A DNA stretch of 54,171 nucleotides from Acidobacteriota bacterium. GTDB lineage: Bacteria; Acidobacteriota; Vicinamibacteria; Vicinamibacterales; SCN-69-37. Below the pieces are notes generated by a model. It was not told where the DNA came from and made no database searches. It worked only from the letters and a program-made list of their open reading frames with translations. The position numbers and the translations under genes are program-made. The stretch spans positions 1-54,171 of the forward strand of contig CANIII010000011.1 of assembly GCA_947467605.1 (NCBI GenBank), in the 5' to 3' direction. Below, in pieces: positions 17,292-25,548 of the stretch (position 1 is its first letter; the number at the start of each line of letters is the position of its first letter).

Positions 17292-17822
17292 ATGAAGAGA
17301 ATCGCAACAGCGGCGTTGTTGATGGGTATTGTGGCCATGGCGTCAGCATGCGGATCGAGCAGCCCTACGGCGCCCTCGACCACCGCCTTGCCATCGTCTT
17401 ACACGTTTACGGCGTCGTTGCTGCCGGCCAATGAAGTGCCGGCCGTGACCAACAACGAGGCGGCCGGCACAGGGACCGTCACGGTGACGATGGCCGTCAC
17501 GCGCGACAGCGCCAGCAGCATCACGGCCGCGACGGCCACGTTCAATGTGGTGCTCTCGGGATTCCCGACCGGCACGACGCTGACCGGCGCCCACATTCAT
17601 CAGGCGGGTCCTGGCCTGACGGCGGGCGTGATCGTGAACACAGGACTTGCGAGTGGCGAAGTGGTGCTGACCAACGGCACCGCAAACTTCACGAAGAGCT
17701 CGATCAACGTGGCGGTCGACGTCGCCAACAACCTGATCATCGGTTCCAACGGCTTCTACTTCAACGTGCACAGCACCACGAACACTGGTGGCGTTGCGCG
17801 CGGCCAGCTCGTCAAGCAGTAG
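17292..17822 (+). CDS. CHRD-domain lipoprotein
   Basis: 176 residues from ATG 17292, with AGGAGA 6 bases upstream. Signal ends in MASACGS (lipid Cys), followed by a Ser/Thr/Pro linker. A CHRD (chordin-like) domain spans about 40-175, with the family signature HIHQAGPG and the closing FNVHSTTNTGGVARGQL. CHRD domains are small beta-sandwiches in secreted bacterial proteins of unknown role. The two His of HIH and the NVH could bind metal, which is inference. It sits between two DUF5777 barrels, suggesting a periplasm-facing partner of those barrels. Confidence 0.9.
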   Translation: MKRIATAALLMGIVAMASACGSSSPTAPSTTALPSSYTFTASLLPANEVPAVTNNEAAGTGTVTVTMAVTRDSASSITAATATFNVVLSGFPTGTTLTGAHIHQAGPGLTAGVIVNTGLASGEVVLTNGTANFTKSSINVAVDVANNLIIGSNGFYFNVHSTTNTGGVARGQLVKQ

Positions 17823-17870
17823 TCGTAGTAGTCAGCCAGGCTCCCCAGCGGCAGGCAGGAAATGATGACG

Positions 17871-18716
17871 ATGAAGATTCGAGCATGTGTGACAGGTGGC
17901 ATGGTCGCAGCGATATTGGTGGTGGCGGTGGGCGCATCAGCGCAGACCGCCGCGCCGGCGCCGCTGCCGCAGTCGGCGATCACCGACACCATGGAGCCCG
18001 ACTTCAACGTCATCAATTTGCCGACGACGCGGCCGATGAAGCCGCTTCGCAGCAGTTTTCACCTGACGCACCGGTTCCTCGGCAACTTGCGGGACGGCAG
18101 CTTCACCGACAACCTCGGCAACTTGTTTGGCCTCGACAACGGCGCGATGGTCGGTCTCGAGTATCGCATCGCGCTGACGGATCGGTTTCAAGCCGTGTTC
18201 TATCGTTCGAGCATCGACAAGACGATTCAGTTCAGTGGTCGATTTGATGTGGCGCGACAGACGGATGTGATCCCCGTCTCGATCTCGGCGTTCGGCGGCG
18301 TTGAAGGGAATCAGAACTTCGGCTGGCACGCACAGGGACGCGCCACGGTGAAGGCACCAACACTCGGCGTCACGGTGTCGCGCACCCTGATGGATCGCGC
18401 GGCCATCTACGTGGTGCCGGCGTTTACGCACAACACACTCGCGCAGGGAGACGTGCATCGCAACACGTTCATCTTGGGTACCGGTGCGCGCGTGCGCATT
18501 GGCGAGAGTACGTTTCTCGTCGGCGAAGTCTCGCCGCGGCTCGCCGGCTACGCGCCTGGCCGGCCATCGATGGGCTTCGGCATCGAGAAGCGCGTCGGCG
18601 GTCACACCTTCCAACTGAATTTCAACAACACGACGTCGACGACCTTCGCCCAGGTCGCCCGTGGTGGGTACCCGACCACGCTCTACTTCGGGTTCAATCT
18701 GGGGCGGCGGTTCTAG
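17871..18716 (+). CDS. DUF5777 outer-membrane beta-barrel protein (paralogue 2)
   Basis: 281 residues from ATG 17871 (AGGA 10 bases upstream); in-frame ATGs at 17862 and 17865 are alternatives. Signal peptide about 1-22, then a Pro-rich linker and NVINLPTTRPMKPLRSSFHL, the same signature as paralogue 1. The two align over the whole barrel, including LAGYTPGR/LAGYAPGR and the terminal YFGFNLGRRF. The His-rich loop of paralogue 1 is replaced by a short HAQGRATVK. The pair probably arose by duplication around the CHRD gene. Spacing after CHRD is 48 bases, still consistent with one transcript. Confidence 0.85.
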   Translation: MKIRACVTGGMVAAILVVAVGASAQTAAPAPLPQSAITDTMEPDFNVINLPTTRPMKPLRSSFHLTHRFLGNLRDGSFTDNLGNLFGLDNGAMVGLEYRIALTDRFQAVFYRSSIDKTIQFSGRFDVARQTDVIPVSISAFGGVEGNQNFGWHAQGRATVKAPTLGVTVSRTLMDRAAIYVVPAFTHNTLAQGDVHRNTFILGTGARVRIGESTFLVGEVSPRLAGYAPGRPSMGFGIEKRVGGHTFQLNFNNTTSTTFAQVARGGYPTTLYFGFNLGRRF

Positions 18717-18727
18717 CCGTATATATT

Positions 18728-18746
18728 AAGGATGCGGGGCGTCCTT
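18728..18746 (+). terminator. Possible terminator hairpin after the DUF5777 operon
   Basis: AAGGATGC, loop GGG, GCGTCCTT: an 8-bp stem with one G-T pair, directly after the second DUF5777 gene. A T-run is lacking, so this is tentative. Confidence 0.35.
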
Positions 18747-18831
18747 GACAATTGCGCCATCAGATTCGTTTCCTTTCGGCGGGCCGCTTCGGTAGCCGCT
18801 GAGCCCCGTACCGTGGGACAATTCACGGGTT

Positions 18832-19803
18832 ATGCACCACGCCACGTCCGAGAGCCGCGAGATCGACTGGGTTAACACCATCTTCATTGCGTTTGCGCAC
18901 GTTGTGGCGCTGGGCGCGGTGATCTATTCGCTGATTGTCGGCGTAAAGTGGGAGAACATCGCGCTCGCGGTCTTCTACTTCCTGGCTGCTGGCCTCTCGA
19001 TCACCGGCGGCTACCACCGCCTCTTCTCGCACAAAACCTATCGCGCGGCCTGGCCGCTGCGCCTCTTCTACCTCCTCTTCGGCGCCGCCGGCGTCCAGAA
19101 CTCGGTCATCAACTGGTCGTCGGATCACCGCCGCCACCACGCGGATACCGACCACGACGAAGATCCCTACAACTCGCGCAAGGGTTTCTGGTGGTCGCAC
19201 GTCGGCTGGGTGCTCTTCAAGGATCGGCTCCGCAACCTCGACAACGCCGGCGACCTGTTCAAGGATCCGCTCGTCGCGTTCCAGCACAAGTACTATGTGC
19301 CGCTTGCAGTCCTGATGGTTGCGGTTGTTCCCGCAACGATCGGTCTCGCTTGGGGCGATCCGCTCGGCGCCTTTCTCTGGGCCGGCATGATCCGCCTCGT
19401 GTTCCAGTACCACTCCACCTTCTCGATCAACTCGCTCGCGCACATGTTCGGTCGCAAGCCGTACAACAAAGCCATCTCTGCGCGCGACAACGGCATCGTC
19501 GCCCTGATCACATTGGGCGAGGGATACCACAACTTTCATCACCAGTTTCCGGGCGACTACCGCAACGGCGTGCGCGCGTGGCACTTCGATCCGACCAAGT
19601 GGATCGTGAAGACGTTCTCCTGGGTCGGCATCACGCGCGATTTGCGCAAGGTCTCGCAGCAGACGATTGACCGCGCGAAGCTTCAGACGAACAATGCCAT
19701 TGCACAGGCCAACTCGGCCATTGCCGACGCGAAGACCAGCATCGCCGACGCCAAGACCTCCATCACGACGCCACCGCAGAATCCTTCGAACGTTTCTTCG
19801 TAG
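18832..19803 (+). CDS. Membrane acyl-CoA/acyl-lipid delta-9-type fatty acid desaturase
   Basis: 323 residues. Three His boxes ligating the di-iron centre are seen: GYHRLFSH (H62, H67), WSSDHRRHH (H99, H102, H103) and GYHNFHHQFP (H233, H236, H237), the order of stearoyl-CoA desaturases. Hydrophobic pairs at about 16-58 and 155-195 form the membrane arch. It inserts a double bond in acyl chains using O2. The last ~45 residues are atypical: heptad-like repeats (NAIAQANSAIADAKTSI and a second IADAKTSI) ending in a Pro/Ser tail, perhaps a coiled coil. It is followed 18 bases later by a CoA ligase. Confidence 0.93.
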   Translation: MHHATSESREIDWVNTIFIAFAHVVALGAVIYSLIVGVKWENIALAVFYFLAAGLSITGGYHRLFSHKTYRAAWPLRLFYLLFGAAGVQNSVINWSSDHRRHHADTDHDEDPYNSRKGFWWSHVGWVLFKDRLRNLDNAGDLFKDPLVAFQHKYYVPLAVLMVAVVPATIGLAWGDPLGAFLWAGMIRLVFQYHSTFSINSLAHMFGRKPYNKAISARDNGIVALITLGEGYHNFHHQFPGDYRNGVRAWHFDPTKWIVKTFSWVGITRDLRKVSQQTIDRAKLQTNNAIAQANSAIADAKTSIADAKTSITTPPQNPSNVSS

Positions 19804-19821
19804 CGCCGCTCGATAGCGGTC

Positions 19822-21132
19822 ATGGCGGCCTTGTCAGTGACCCGCGACTTCAATCGCGACATTGAAACCGCACCGCGAGAGCGCCTTGCGCGGGCGCAAA
19901 TCTCGCGCACGCAGCGCCTGCTCGGTGAGGCGCTGGCGTCGAATGCGTTCTATCAGTCGAAACTGATCGACGCCGGATTCAAAGACGCCCGCGACTTCGC
20001 GTCGCTCGATGATTTGGCCCGATTGCCGATGACGCGGAAGCAAGAACTCGTCGACGACCAGGAAGCGCATCCGCTATTTGGCACCAACCTGACCTATCCT
20101 CTGAACCAATACACACGAGCCCACCAGACCTCGGGCACGATGGGCAAACCGTTGCGCTGGATCGACACGAAAGAGTCGTGGGACTGGTGGAGCCGTTGCT
20201 GGGCCGACGTGTATCGCGCGGCAGGCGTGAACGATCAAGACCGCATCTTTTTCGCGTTCTCGTTCGGGCCGTTCATTGGCTTCTGGGCGGCGTTCGCTGG
20301 CGCCGACCGAATCGGGTCGATGGCGCTGACTGGCGGCGCTCAAGATTCCAGGCAGCGGCTGAGAAGTCTCGTCGATTTGAGTGCGACCGTCCTCTGCTGC
20401 ACGCCCAGTTACGCGTTACATCTGGCCGAGGTCGCGGCGGCCGACGGCATTGACCTCCGGCACTCAGCGATCTCACGGATCATCGTCGCTGGTGAGCCCG
20501 GCGGGAGCATTCCCGCCACGCGTGCACGCATCGAATCGGCGTGGGGTGCGTCACTCTTCGACCACGCCGGCGCCACGGAAGTCGGCGCTCATAGCTTCAC
20601 GTGCGAAGCCCACAGCGGTCTGCATATCAACGAGGGCGAGTTCATCGCCGAGGTCATCGACCCGATGACGGGCGCGCTCACGGATGACGGTGAATTGGTC
20701 CTCACGAATCTGGGCCGGCTCGGCTCGCCGGTGATCCGCTACCGAACCGGCGACCATGTGCGACTGAATCGCGCCACGTGCGATTGCGGCCGCACGTTTG
20801 CGCGACTGGAGGGTGGCATCATCGGCCGGATCGACCAGATGCTGATCGTGCGTGGTGTGAATATCTACCCCAGCGCGATCGAAGCGATCGTGCGGTCACA
20901 TCCGGGCGTCGATGAATTTTCGATCGAGGTCGATCGCGTCCACGAGATGGACGAGTTGACGATCTCAGCCGAGGTGCGAGGCAGTGCACCGGCAGAGGTC
21001 GCCGAGAAGATCGCCAGAGACTGCCTGGAGCGCCTCGCGCTCCGCGTCCGCGTCATCGTGGCACCTGAGCAGTCGTTGCCGCGATTCGAGTTGAAGGCGA
21101 GACGGGTGGTCGATCGGCGCACGATTTCCTGA
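19822..21132 (+). CDS. Phenylacetate-CoA ligase-like AMP-forming CoA ligase
   Basis: 436 residues, the size of PaaK-type ligases. ATP-binding P-loop QTSGTMGKP (102-110), adenylate-forming core DHAGATEVG, the YRTGDHV motif, and the C-terminal hinge GRIDQMLIVRGVNIYP. Catalysis: carboxylate + ATP to acyl-adenylate, then the CoA thioester. A CDCG pair in the C-terminal region (TCDCGRTF) is common in PaaK relatives. It is 28 bases upstream of a molybdenum hydroxylase of 4-hydroxybenzoyl-CoA reductase type, so an aromatic acid such as 4-hydroxybenzoate is a plausible, unproven substrate. Confidence 0.9.
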   Translation: MAALSVTRDFNRDIETAPRERLARAQISRTQRLLGEALASNAFYQSKLIDAGFKDARDFASLDDLARLPMTRKQELVDDQEAHPLFGTNLTYPLNQYTRAHQTSGTMGKPLRWIDTKESWDWWSRCWADVYRAAGVNDQDRIFFAFSFGPFIGFWAAFAGADRIGSMALTGGAQDSRQRLRSLVDLSATVLCCTPSYALHLAEVAAADGIDLRHSAISRIIVAGEPGGSIPATRARIESAWGASLFDHAGATEVGAHSFTCEAHSGLHINEGEFIAEVIDPMTGALTDDGELVLTNLGRLGSPVIRYRTGDHVRLNRATCDCGRTFARLEGGIIGRIDQMLIVRGVNIYPSAIEAIVRSHPGVDEFSIEVDRVHEMDELTISAEVRGSAPAEVAEKIARDCLERLALRVRVIVAPEQSLPRFELKARRVVDRRTIS

Positions 21133-21160
21133 GAATTCGGCTAACCTCTTCTTGCCTCAC

Positions 21161-21670
21161 ATGTCTCACGCATTCCGCCTCTCGTTCACGGTCAACGGAG
21201 AACCCGCTGAGGTTCTCGTCGATTCGTCGAAGACTCTTCTCGAGGTGTTGCGGGAAGACTTGAATCTCACAGGGACGAAGCACGGCTGTGAGCTGGGCGA
21301 GTGTGGCGCGTGTGCGATTCTCGTGAACGGCGAGCCCGTGCTCTCGTGTCTCGCGCTCGCGGTTGAGGCCACAGATTCCCACGTCACGACCATCGAAGGC
21401 ATCGGCCAAGGCGGGCAGTTGCATCCGCTGCAAGATGCATTTGCCGACCTCGGCGGCGCGCAGTGCGGCTACTGCACACCCGGCATCATCCTCACGGCCA
21501 AGGCGCTGCTCGATCGCACTCCGGATGCGAGCGCGGATCAAATCAAGGAAGCGCTCTCAGGCAACCTCTGTCGATGTACGGGGTATTTGCAGATCATTGA
21601 ATCGGTACAGAAAGCGGCGGAGGAAATGAGACTTCGGCCGGACCTTCAGGTCCGGGGGACCGAGACCTAA
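21161..21670 (+). CDS. Molybdenum hydroxylase [2Fe-2S] subunit (hydroxybenzoyl-CoA reductase gamma-like)
   Basis: 169 residues from ATG 21161. The plant-ferredoxin cluster ligands are C43, C48, C51 and C63 (HGCELGECGAC...LSC). The helical domain cluster is C102, C105, C137 and C139 (QCGYCTPG, GNLCRCTGY). Together they relay electrons between FAD and molybdopterin. The last ~20 residues are encoded by a palindrome (21638-21655) and look like added sequence. The stop overlaps the next start as TAATG, so the subunits are translationally coupled. Confidence 0.95.
   Translation: MSHAFRLSFTVNGEPAEVLVDSSKTLLEVLREDLNLTGTKHGCELGECGACAILVNGEPVLSCLALAVEATDSHVTTIEGIGQGGQLHPLQDAFADLGGAQCGYCTPGIILTAKALLDRTPDASADQIKEALSGNLCRCTGYLQIIESVQKAAEEMRLRPDLQVRGTET
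21638..21655. repeat. REP-like palindrome inside the gene 3' end
   Basis: CCGGACCTTCAGGTCCGG: perfect 8-base arms around TC with the same CTTCAG centre as the intergenic copies at 4941-5005 and 25392. It encodes part of the C-terminal tail of the iron-sulfur subunit. Confidence 0.6.
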
Positions 21671-24147
21671 TGGGCGTCATCGGCCGCCCCCGTCGCCGCA
21701 CCGACGGCCGCGCGAAAGTCACCGGACAGACAAAATTCGCGGACGACATCATGCTGCCGCGCACCGTCCACTGTCGGCTGCTCCGGTCACCGCATCCGCA
21801 CGCGAAGATCATTTCCATCGACACGTCGAGGGCCGCTGCGCATCCAGGTGTGCTGCTCGTGCTCACCGGCAAAGAGTTTCCAATTCCCTACGGCGTGCTG
21901 CCAGTCAGCCACGACGAGCATGCGCTCTGTAACGACAAGGTCCGTCACGTCGGCGATCCTGTTGCTGCCGTTATCGCCCGTACGGAAACCATCGCTGGCG
22001 ACGCCATCAAGCTGATCGACGTTGTCTATGAACCACTGAAGACGATCGCCACGCCTGAAGAGAGCCTCGCCACAGCCGAGCCGCGCATTCACGAGTACGG
22101 CGACGACGGCAACATTCACAAGGCGGTGGCGATGCAGTTCGGCGACGTAGACGCGGCCATTGCCGGCGCGGATCACGTCTTCGACGACATCTTCTTCTTC
22201 GAGGGCAACACGCACTTGCCGCTCGAGCAGCACGCGACTGTTGCGCTGAAGGATCCCGAAGGCAAGCTGCTCGTCTACTCGAGCACGCAGACACCGCACT
22301 ATCTGCATCGCGCGCTGGCGAAGACGCTCTCGATTCCGGCCGCGCACATTCGCGTGATCGCCACGCCAAACGGTGGCGGCTTCGGCGGCAAAAGCGATCC
22401 CTTCAACCACGAGATCGTCGTCGCCAAAGCGGCGCTGATGCTTGATCGGCCGGTGAAGATCGCGCTCAATCGCGAGGAAGTGTTCTACTGCCACCGCGGA
22501 CGGCATCCCGTGCAGATGCGATTCCGCGCGGGCGTGAACAACGACGGCACGTTCACCGGCCTCGACCTGCAGACGCTCCTCGATGGCGGCGCCTACGGTT
22601 CGTACGGTGTGGCGAGCACGTTCTACACGGGTGCGCTCCAGACGGTGACGTACGAGATCCCAACGTATCGCTTCCGCGGTTGCCGCGTGTTCACGAACAA
22701 GCCGGCGTGCGGTCCCAAGCGGGGGCACGGCACGCCGCAGGCGCGGTTCGGTCAGGAAGTGCAGATCGACAAGATTGCCGAGAAACTCAATCTCGATCCG
22801 GCCGACATGCGACTCAAGATCGTCGCGCCACCGAACAGCCTGACAGCCAACTTCATGAAGATCGGCACGATCGGCCTGGCGGAGTGCGTTCGCAAGGTCG
22901 TCGAGCGGTCCGACTGGAAGAACAAGCATCGCAAGCTGCCGTACGGCCACGGCGTCGGCATCGCATGCTCGTCATATCTCAGCGGTGCAGGTCTGCCGAT
23001 CAACTGGAACGACCTCCCGCATAGCGGCGTGCAACTCAAGCTCGATCGCAGCGGCGGCGTCACGGCATTCTGCGGCGCCACAGAGATTGGGCAGGGCAGT
23101 GATGACGTCCTCGTCGCATGTGTGGCAGAGGTGCTGGGCCTCGAGACGTACGACATCAGGGCGGTCACAGGTGACACGGATCTCACGCCCGTCGATCTCG
23201 GATCCTACTCAAGTCGCGTGACATTGATGATGGGCAATGCCGCGATTCAGGCGGCGGAACGCGCGCGTGAGTTGCTTGCGGAGGGCGTCAGCGCGAAGCT
23301 CAACATTCCGAAAGACCGATTGGTGTTCGCCGACAAGCGCGTCTTCGACTCACAGGATCCGAACAACGGCTGCACATTTCAGGAAGCCATCGTCTTTGCC
23401 GAAGCCAAGTTCGGCACGCTCGGCACGACCGGTTCGTATACGCCGCCGAGACCGCCGGCAAAGTACAAGGGCGGCGGCGTTGGTCCGACGCCGACGTATT
23501 CGTATACAGCGGCAATCGTCGAAGTGGAAGTCGATCCGGAGACCGGCTGGCTCACTGTTCCGAAAGTGTGGATCGGCCACGACATAGGCCGTGCGTTGAA
23601 TCCGACGCTGGTCCGCGGACAGGTTGAAGGTTCCGTGTACATGGGTCTTGGCGAAGCGCTGATGGAGGAGTCTGCGTTCCGTCGACTGCCCGCCCGATTG
23701 TCGAATGCGCTCGTGCACAAGTTCCCGTCGATTCTCGAATACAAGAGCCCGACGAGTCTGGATATGCCGGAGATCTTCACGGATCTGATCGAGCATCCTG
23801 ATCCGGCCGGTCCATTTGGCGCGAAGGAAGTGGGGCAGGGTCCGCTGCTGCCGATCATGCCGGCGATTTGCAATGCGGTGTACGACGCGGTCAGCGTGCG
23901 CGTGGACGAGATCCCGTGCACGCCAGAAAAAATTCTCAAGGCGCTGCAGGACAAAGCCGCTGGCAAGCCGGCGCGGCATGGTCCGAAGTCGTTTCCCGAC
24001 ATCAAGTGGCCCGAGACGTTGCATGTAACGCCGCCATGGGAAGGCGGCGATGGTCGCGCATCGAACGAGCCCGAGCGCAAGAAGCGCACGGCCGAGGCCG
24101 GCATCGAAGTGAAAGCGGGCATCACGATCGCGAGGGACAACGCATGA
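21670..24147 (+). CDS. Molybdenum hydroxylase, molybdopterin-binding subunit (hydroxybenzoyl-CoA reductase alpha-like)
   Basis: 825 residues. Ald_Xan_dh_C domain about 15-120; Moco domains about 130-770. Seen: GGGFGGKSDPFNHE, PKRGHGTPQARFGQE (in place of the usual RGFG), a GQGSDD motif and SYSSRVTLMMGNA, all as in HcrA-type proteins. At the position of the catalytic Glu of xanthine oxidase-type enzymes (usually VGE) the sequence is AKEVGQGPLLP, with Gln at residue 723. A ~55-residue charged tail extends past the usual end. It would reduce or hydroxylate an aromatic substrate with Mo-cytosine or -MPT cofactor. It overlaps both neighbours by a few bases. Without the Glu, the reaction may differ. 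Confidence 0.93.
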   Translation: MGVIGRPRRRTDGRAKVTGQTKFADDIMLPRTVHCRLLRSPHPHAKIISIDTSRAAAHPGVLLVLTGKEFPIPYGVLPVSHDEHALCNDKVRHVGDPVAAVIARTETIAGDAIKLIDVVYEPLKTIATPEESLATAEPRIHEYGDDGNIHKAVAMQFGDVDAAIAGADHVFDDIFFFEGNTHLPLEQHATVALKDPEGKLLVYSSTQTPHYLHRALAKTLSIPAAHIRVIATPNGGGFGGKSDPFNHEIVVAKAALMLDRPVKIALNREEVFYCHRGRHPVQMRFRAGVNNDGTFTGLDLQTLLDGGAYGSYGVASTFYTGALQTVTYEIPTYRFRGCRVFTNKPACGPKRGHGTPQARFGQEVQIDKIAEKLNLDPADMRLKIVAPPNSLTANFMKIGTIGLAECVRKVVERSDWKNKHRKLPYGHGVGIACSSYLSGAGLPINWNDLPHSGVQLKLDRSGGVTAFCGATEIGQGSDDVLVACVAEVLGLETYDIRAVTGDTDLTPVDLGSYSSRVTLMMGNAAIQAAERARELLAEGVSAKLNIPKDRLVFADKRVFDSQDPNNGCTFQEAIVFAEAKFGTLGTTGSYTPPRPPAKYKGGGVGPTPTYSYTAAIVEVEVDPETGWLTVPKVWIGHDIGRALNPTLVRGQVEGSVYMGLGEALMEESAFRRLPARLSNALVHKFPSILEYKSPTSLDMPEIFTDLIEHPDPAGPFGAKEVGQGPLLPIMPAICNAVYDAVSVRVDEIPCTPEKILKALQDKAAGKPARHGPKSFPDIKWPETLHVTPPWEGGDGRASNEPERKKRTAEAGIEVKAGITIARDNA

Positions 24148-25166
24148 TGCGGCTCCCTGCGTTCACGTATCGCGCGCCCAGGACTGTGGGCGATGCGGTG
24201 TTGTGGTTGGCCGAGTCACCGACAGACACGATGCTTGTGGCTGGCGGTACCGATCTCCTTCCCAACATGAAACGTCGTCAGCAGACGCCGAAGACCGTGA
24301 TTGGTCTCAAGGGCATTGCGGAGCTGACCGGTATCCGCGCGAGCGGACATCTCTCGATCGGCGCCGGAACCACGTTGACGGCACTCGTCAACAGCGCTGA
24401 CGTGCGCAGCCGTTGTCTCGGGTTGTGGCAGAGCGCGGCGCAGATTGCGACGCCGCATCTGCGCAACATGGGCACGCTTGGCGGCAACCTCTGCCTCGAC
24501 ACGCGGTGCACGTACTACGACCAGACGGAAGAGTGGCGCGAGGCGATTGGCTATTGCATGAAGAAGGACGGTACCACCTGCTGGGTGGCGACGTCCAGCA
24601 AGCGCTGCCTCGCCGTCTCGTCCACCGACACGGCGCCGATGCTCCTCGCGCTCGGTGCCACAGTGACCCTGGTCTCGGCAAAGGGCACGCGCGAAGTGGC
24701 GGTCGCCGATCTCTACAATAACGACGGCATGCAGTACCTCACGCGCCGCGCTGATGAACTGCTCACGTCGATCGACATTCCCGATCAGACTGGCTGGGCC
24801 AGCACCTACTGGAAGCTCCGTCGCCGCGGATCATTTGACTTCCCGGTTGGTGCTGCGGCGATCGCCCTCAAGCGCGATGCTGGTGGCCGCGTCGAACTGG
24901 CCCGCGTCGTTCTGGGCGCTGTTGCGTCACAACCGATGCCGTCACCGAAAGCGGAAGCGATCCTCGTCGGACAAGTATTGAGCGACGATGTGATCGCCGC
25001 TGCAGCAGAGGCCGCGTACGACGTCGCAAAACCGATGGACAATACCGACTTCGAACTGGTGTGGCGCAAGAAGATGGTGCGCACGCTCGTCACGAATGCC
25101 CTGCGAGAACTCCGCGGCGACGACATGCGCGCCGTGCGCATGAGCCTGGCGAAGCAGGTGCTGTAG
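24144..25166 (+). CDS. Molybdenum hydroxylase FAD subunit with extra 4Fe-4S loop (hydroxybenzoyl-CoA reductase beta-like)
   Basis: 340 residues from ATG 24144, overlapping the previous stop as ATGA. FAD-binding motifs are VAGGTDLLP (32-40) and the second motif TLGGNLCL (111-118). Between the two FAD parts a loop at about 117-155 contains C122, C138, C146 and C155 (RC...YC...TC...RC), the arrangement that holds the additional [4Fe-4S] cluster in the 4-hydroxybenzoyl-CoA reductase beta subunit and is absent from ordinary xanthine dehydrogenases. This is the main reason for the family call. The CO_deh_flav_C domain covers about 225-325. The loop may also occur in related uncharacterised enzymes. 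Confidence 0.92.
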   Translation: MMRLPAFTYRAPRTVGDAVLWLAESPTDTMLVAGGTDLLPNMKRRQQTPKTVIGLKGIAELTGIRASGHLSIGAGTTLTALVNSADVRSRCLGLWQSAAQIATPHLRNMGTLGGNLCLDTRCTYYDQTEEWREAIGYCMKKDGTTCWVATSSKRCLAVSSTDTAPMLLALGATVTLVSAKGTREVAVADLYNNDGMQYLTRRADELLTSIDIPDQTGWASTYWKLRRRGSFDFPVGAAAIALKRDAGGRVELARVVLGAVASQPMPSPKAEAILVGQVLSDDVIAAAAEAAYDVAKPMDNTDFELVWRKKMVRTLVTNALRELRGDDMRAVRMSLAKQVL

Positions 25167-25361
25167 GTGGCGTCGTCACGCCTACGCTTCCGCGCGATCG
25201 TCTATGTGGTGGTCGGCGCCATTCTCGCGTTGATCTATGTCGCCGCGTTTCTCACACTGACGCCGCCTCTCGTGCACCCGTGGCTGATCGTGATCCTGGC
25301 CGTTGCCGCGGTGTTCCGCGGAGCCACGCTGTATCGATCCAAGGATCAGTCGGAGTCGTAG
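25167..25361 (+). CDS. Small two-helix membrane protein
   Basis: 64 residues from a GTG directly after the FAD-subunit stop. Two hydrophobic helices are seen: about 10-30 (IVYVVVGAILALIYVAAFL) and 38-52 (WLIVILAVAAVF), with a basic N-terminus and charged C-terminus. No family is recognised. Zero-base spacing suggests it is carried on the molybdenum-hydroxylase transcript, but no Shine-Dalgarno is clear. Confidence 0.55.
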   Translation: MASSRLRFRAIVYVVVGAILALIYVAAFLTLTPPLVHPWLIVILAVAAVFRGATLYRSKDQSES

Positions 25362-25391
25362 GGCGGCCTGCCTGCCCTGAGCTTGTCGCTC

Positions 25392-25424
25392 TCAGACGTA
25401 GCCGGCGGGCTTCAGCCCGCCGGG
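25392..25424 (+). repeat. REP-like palindrome, CTTCAG family
   Basis: Begins TCAGACGTAGCCG and continues into GGCGGGCTTCAGCCCGCC, with 8-base perfect arms around TC. The leader is identical to that of the minus-strand copy at 4976-5005. The surrounding gap 25362-25548 holds no gene that can be supported; a degenerate GTAGGGCGGCCTGCC stretch just upstream may be another remnant. Confidence 0.7.
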
Positions 25425-25548
25425 CGAGTGTCTCTGAGCAGCAGGTCGGTGCTCACTGAGCGGTGGGCGACTGCCATCTTGGCCACTCTGGATTGGCTTG
25501 AACCGAGGCGCAGGGCCATCGCTGACTGCGTGAGCGAACCGCCCCGCC

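Noticed and set aside
21787..22950. Long open frame (387 codons) on the minus strand
   Set aside because: It lies wholly antisense to the molybdopterin subunit, has Arg/Val/His-rich shadow composition and no family signature. High-GC shadow frames of this kind are common throughout the window.
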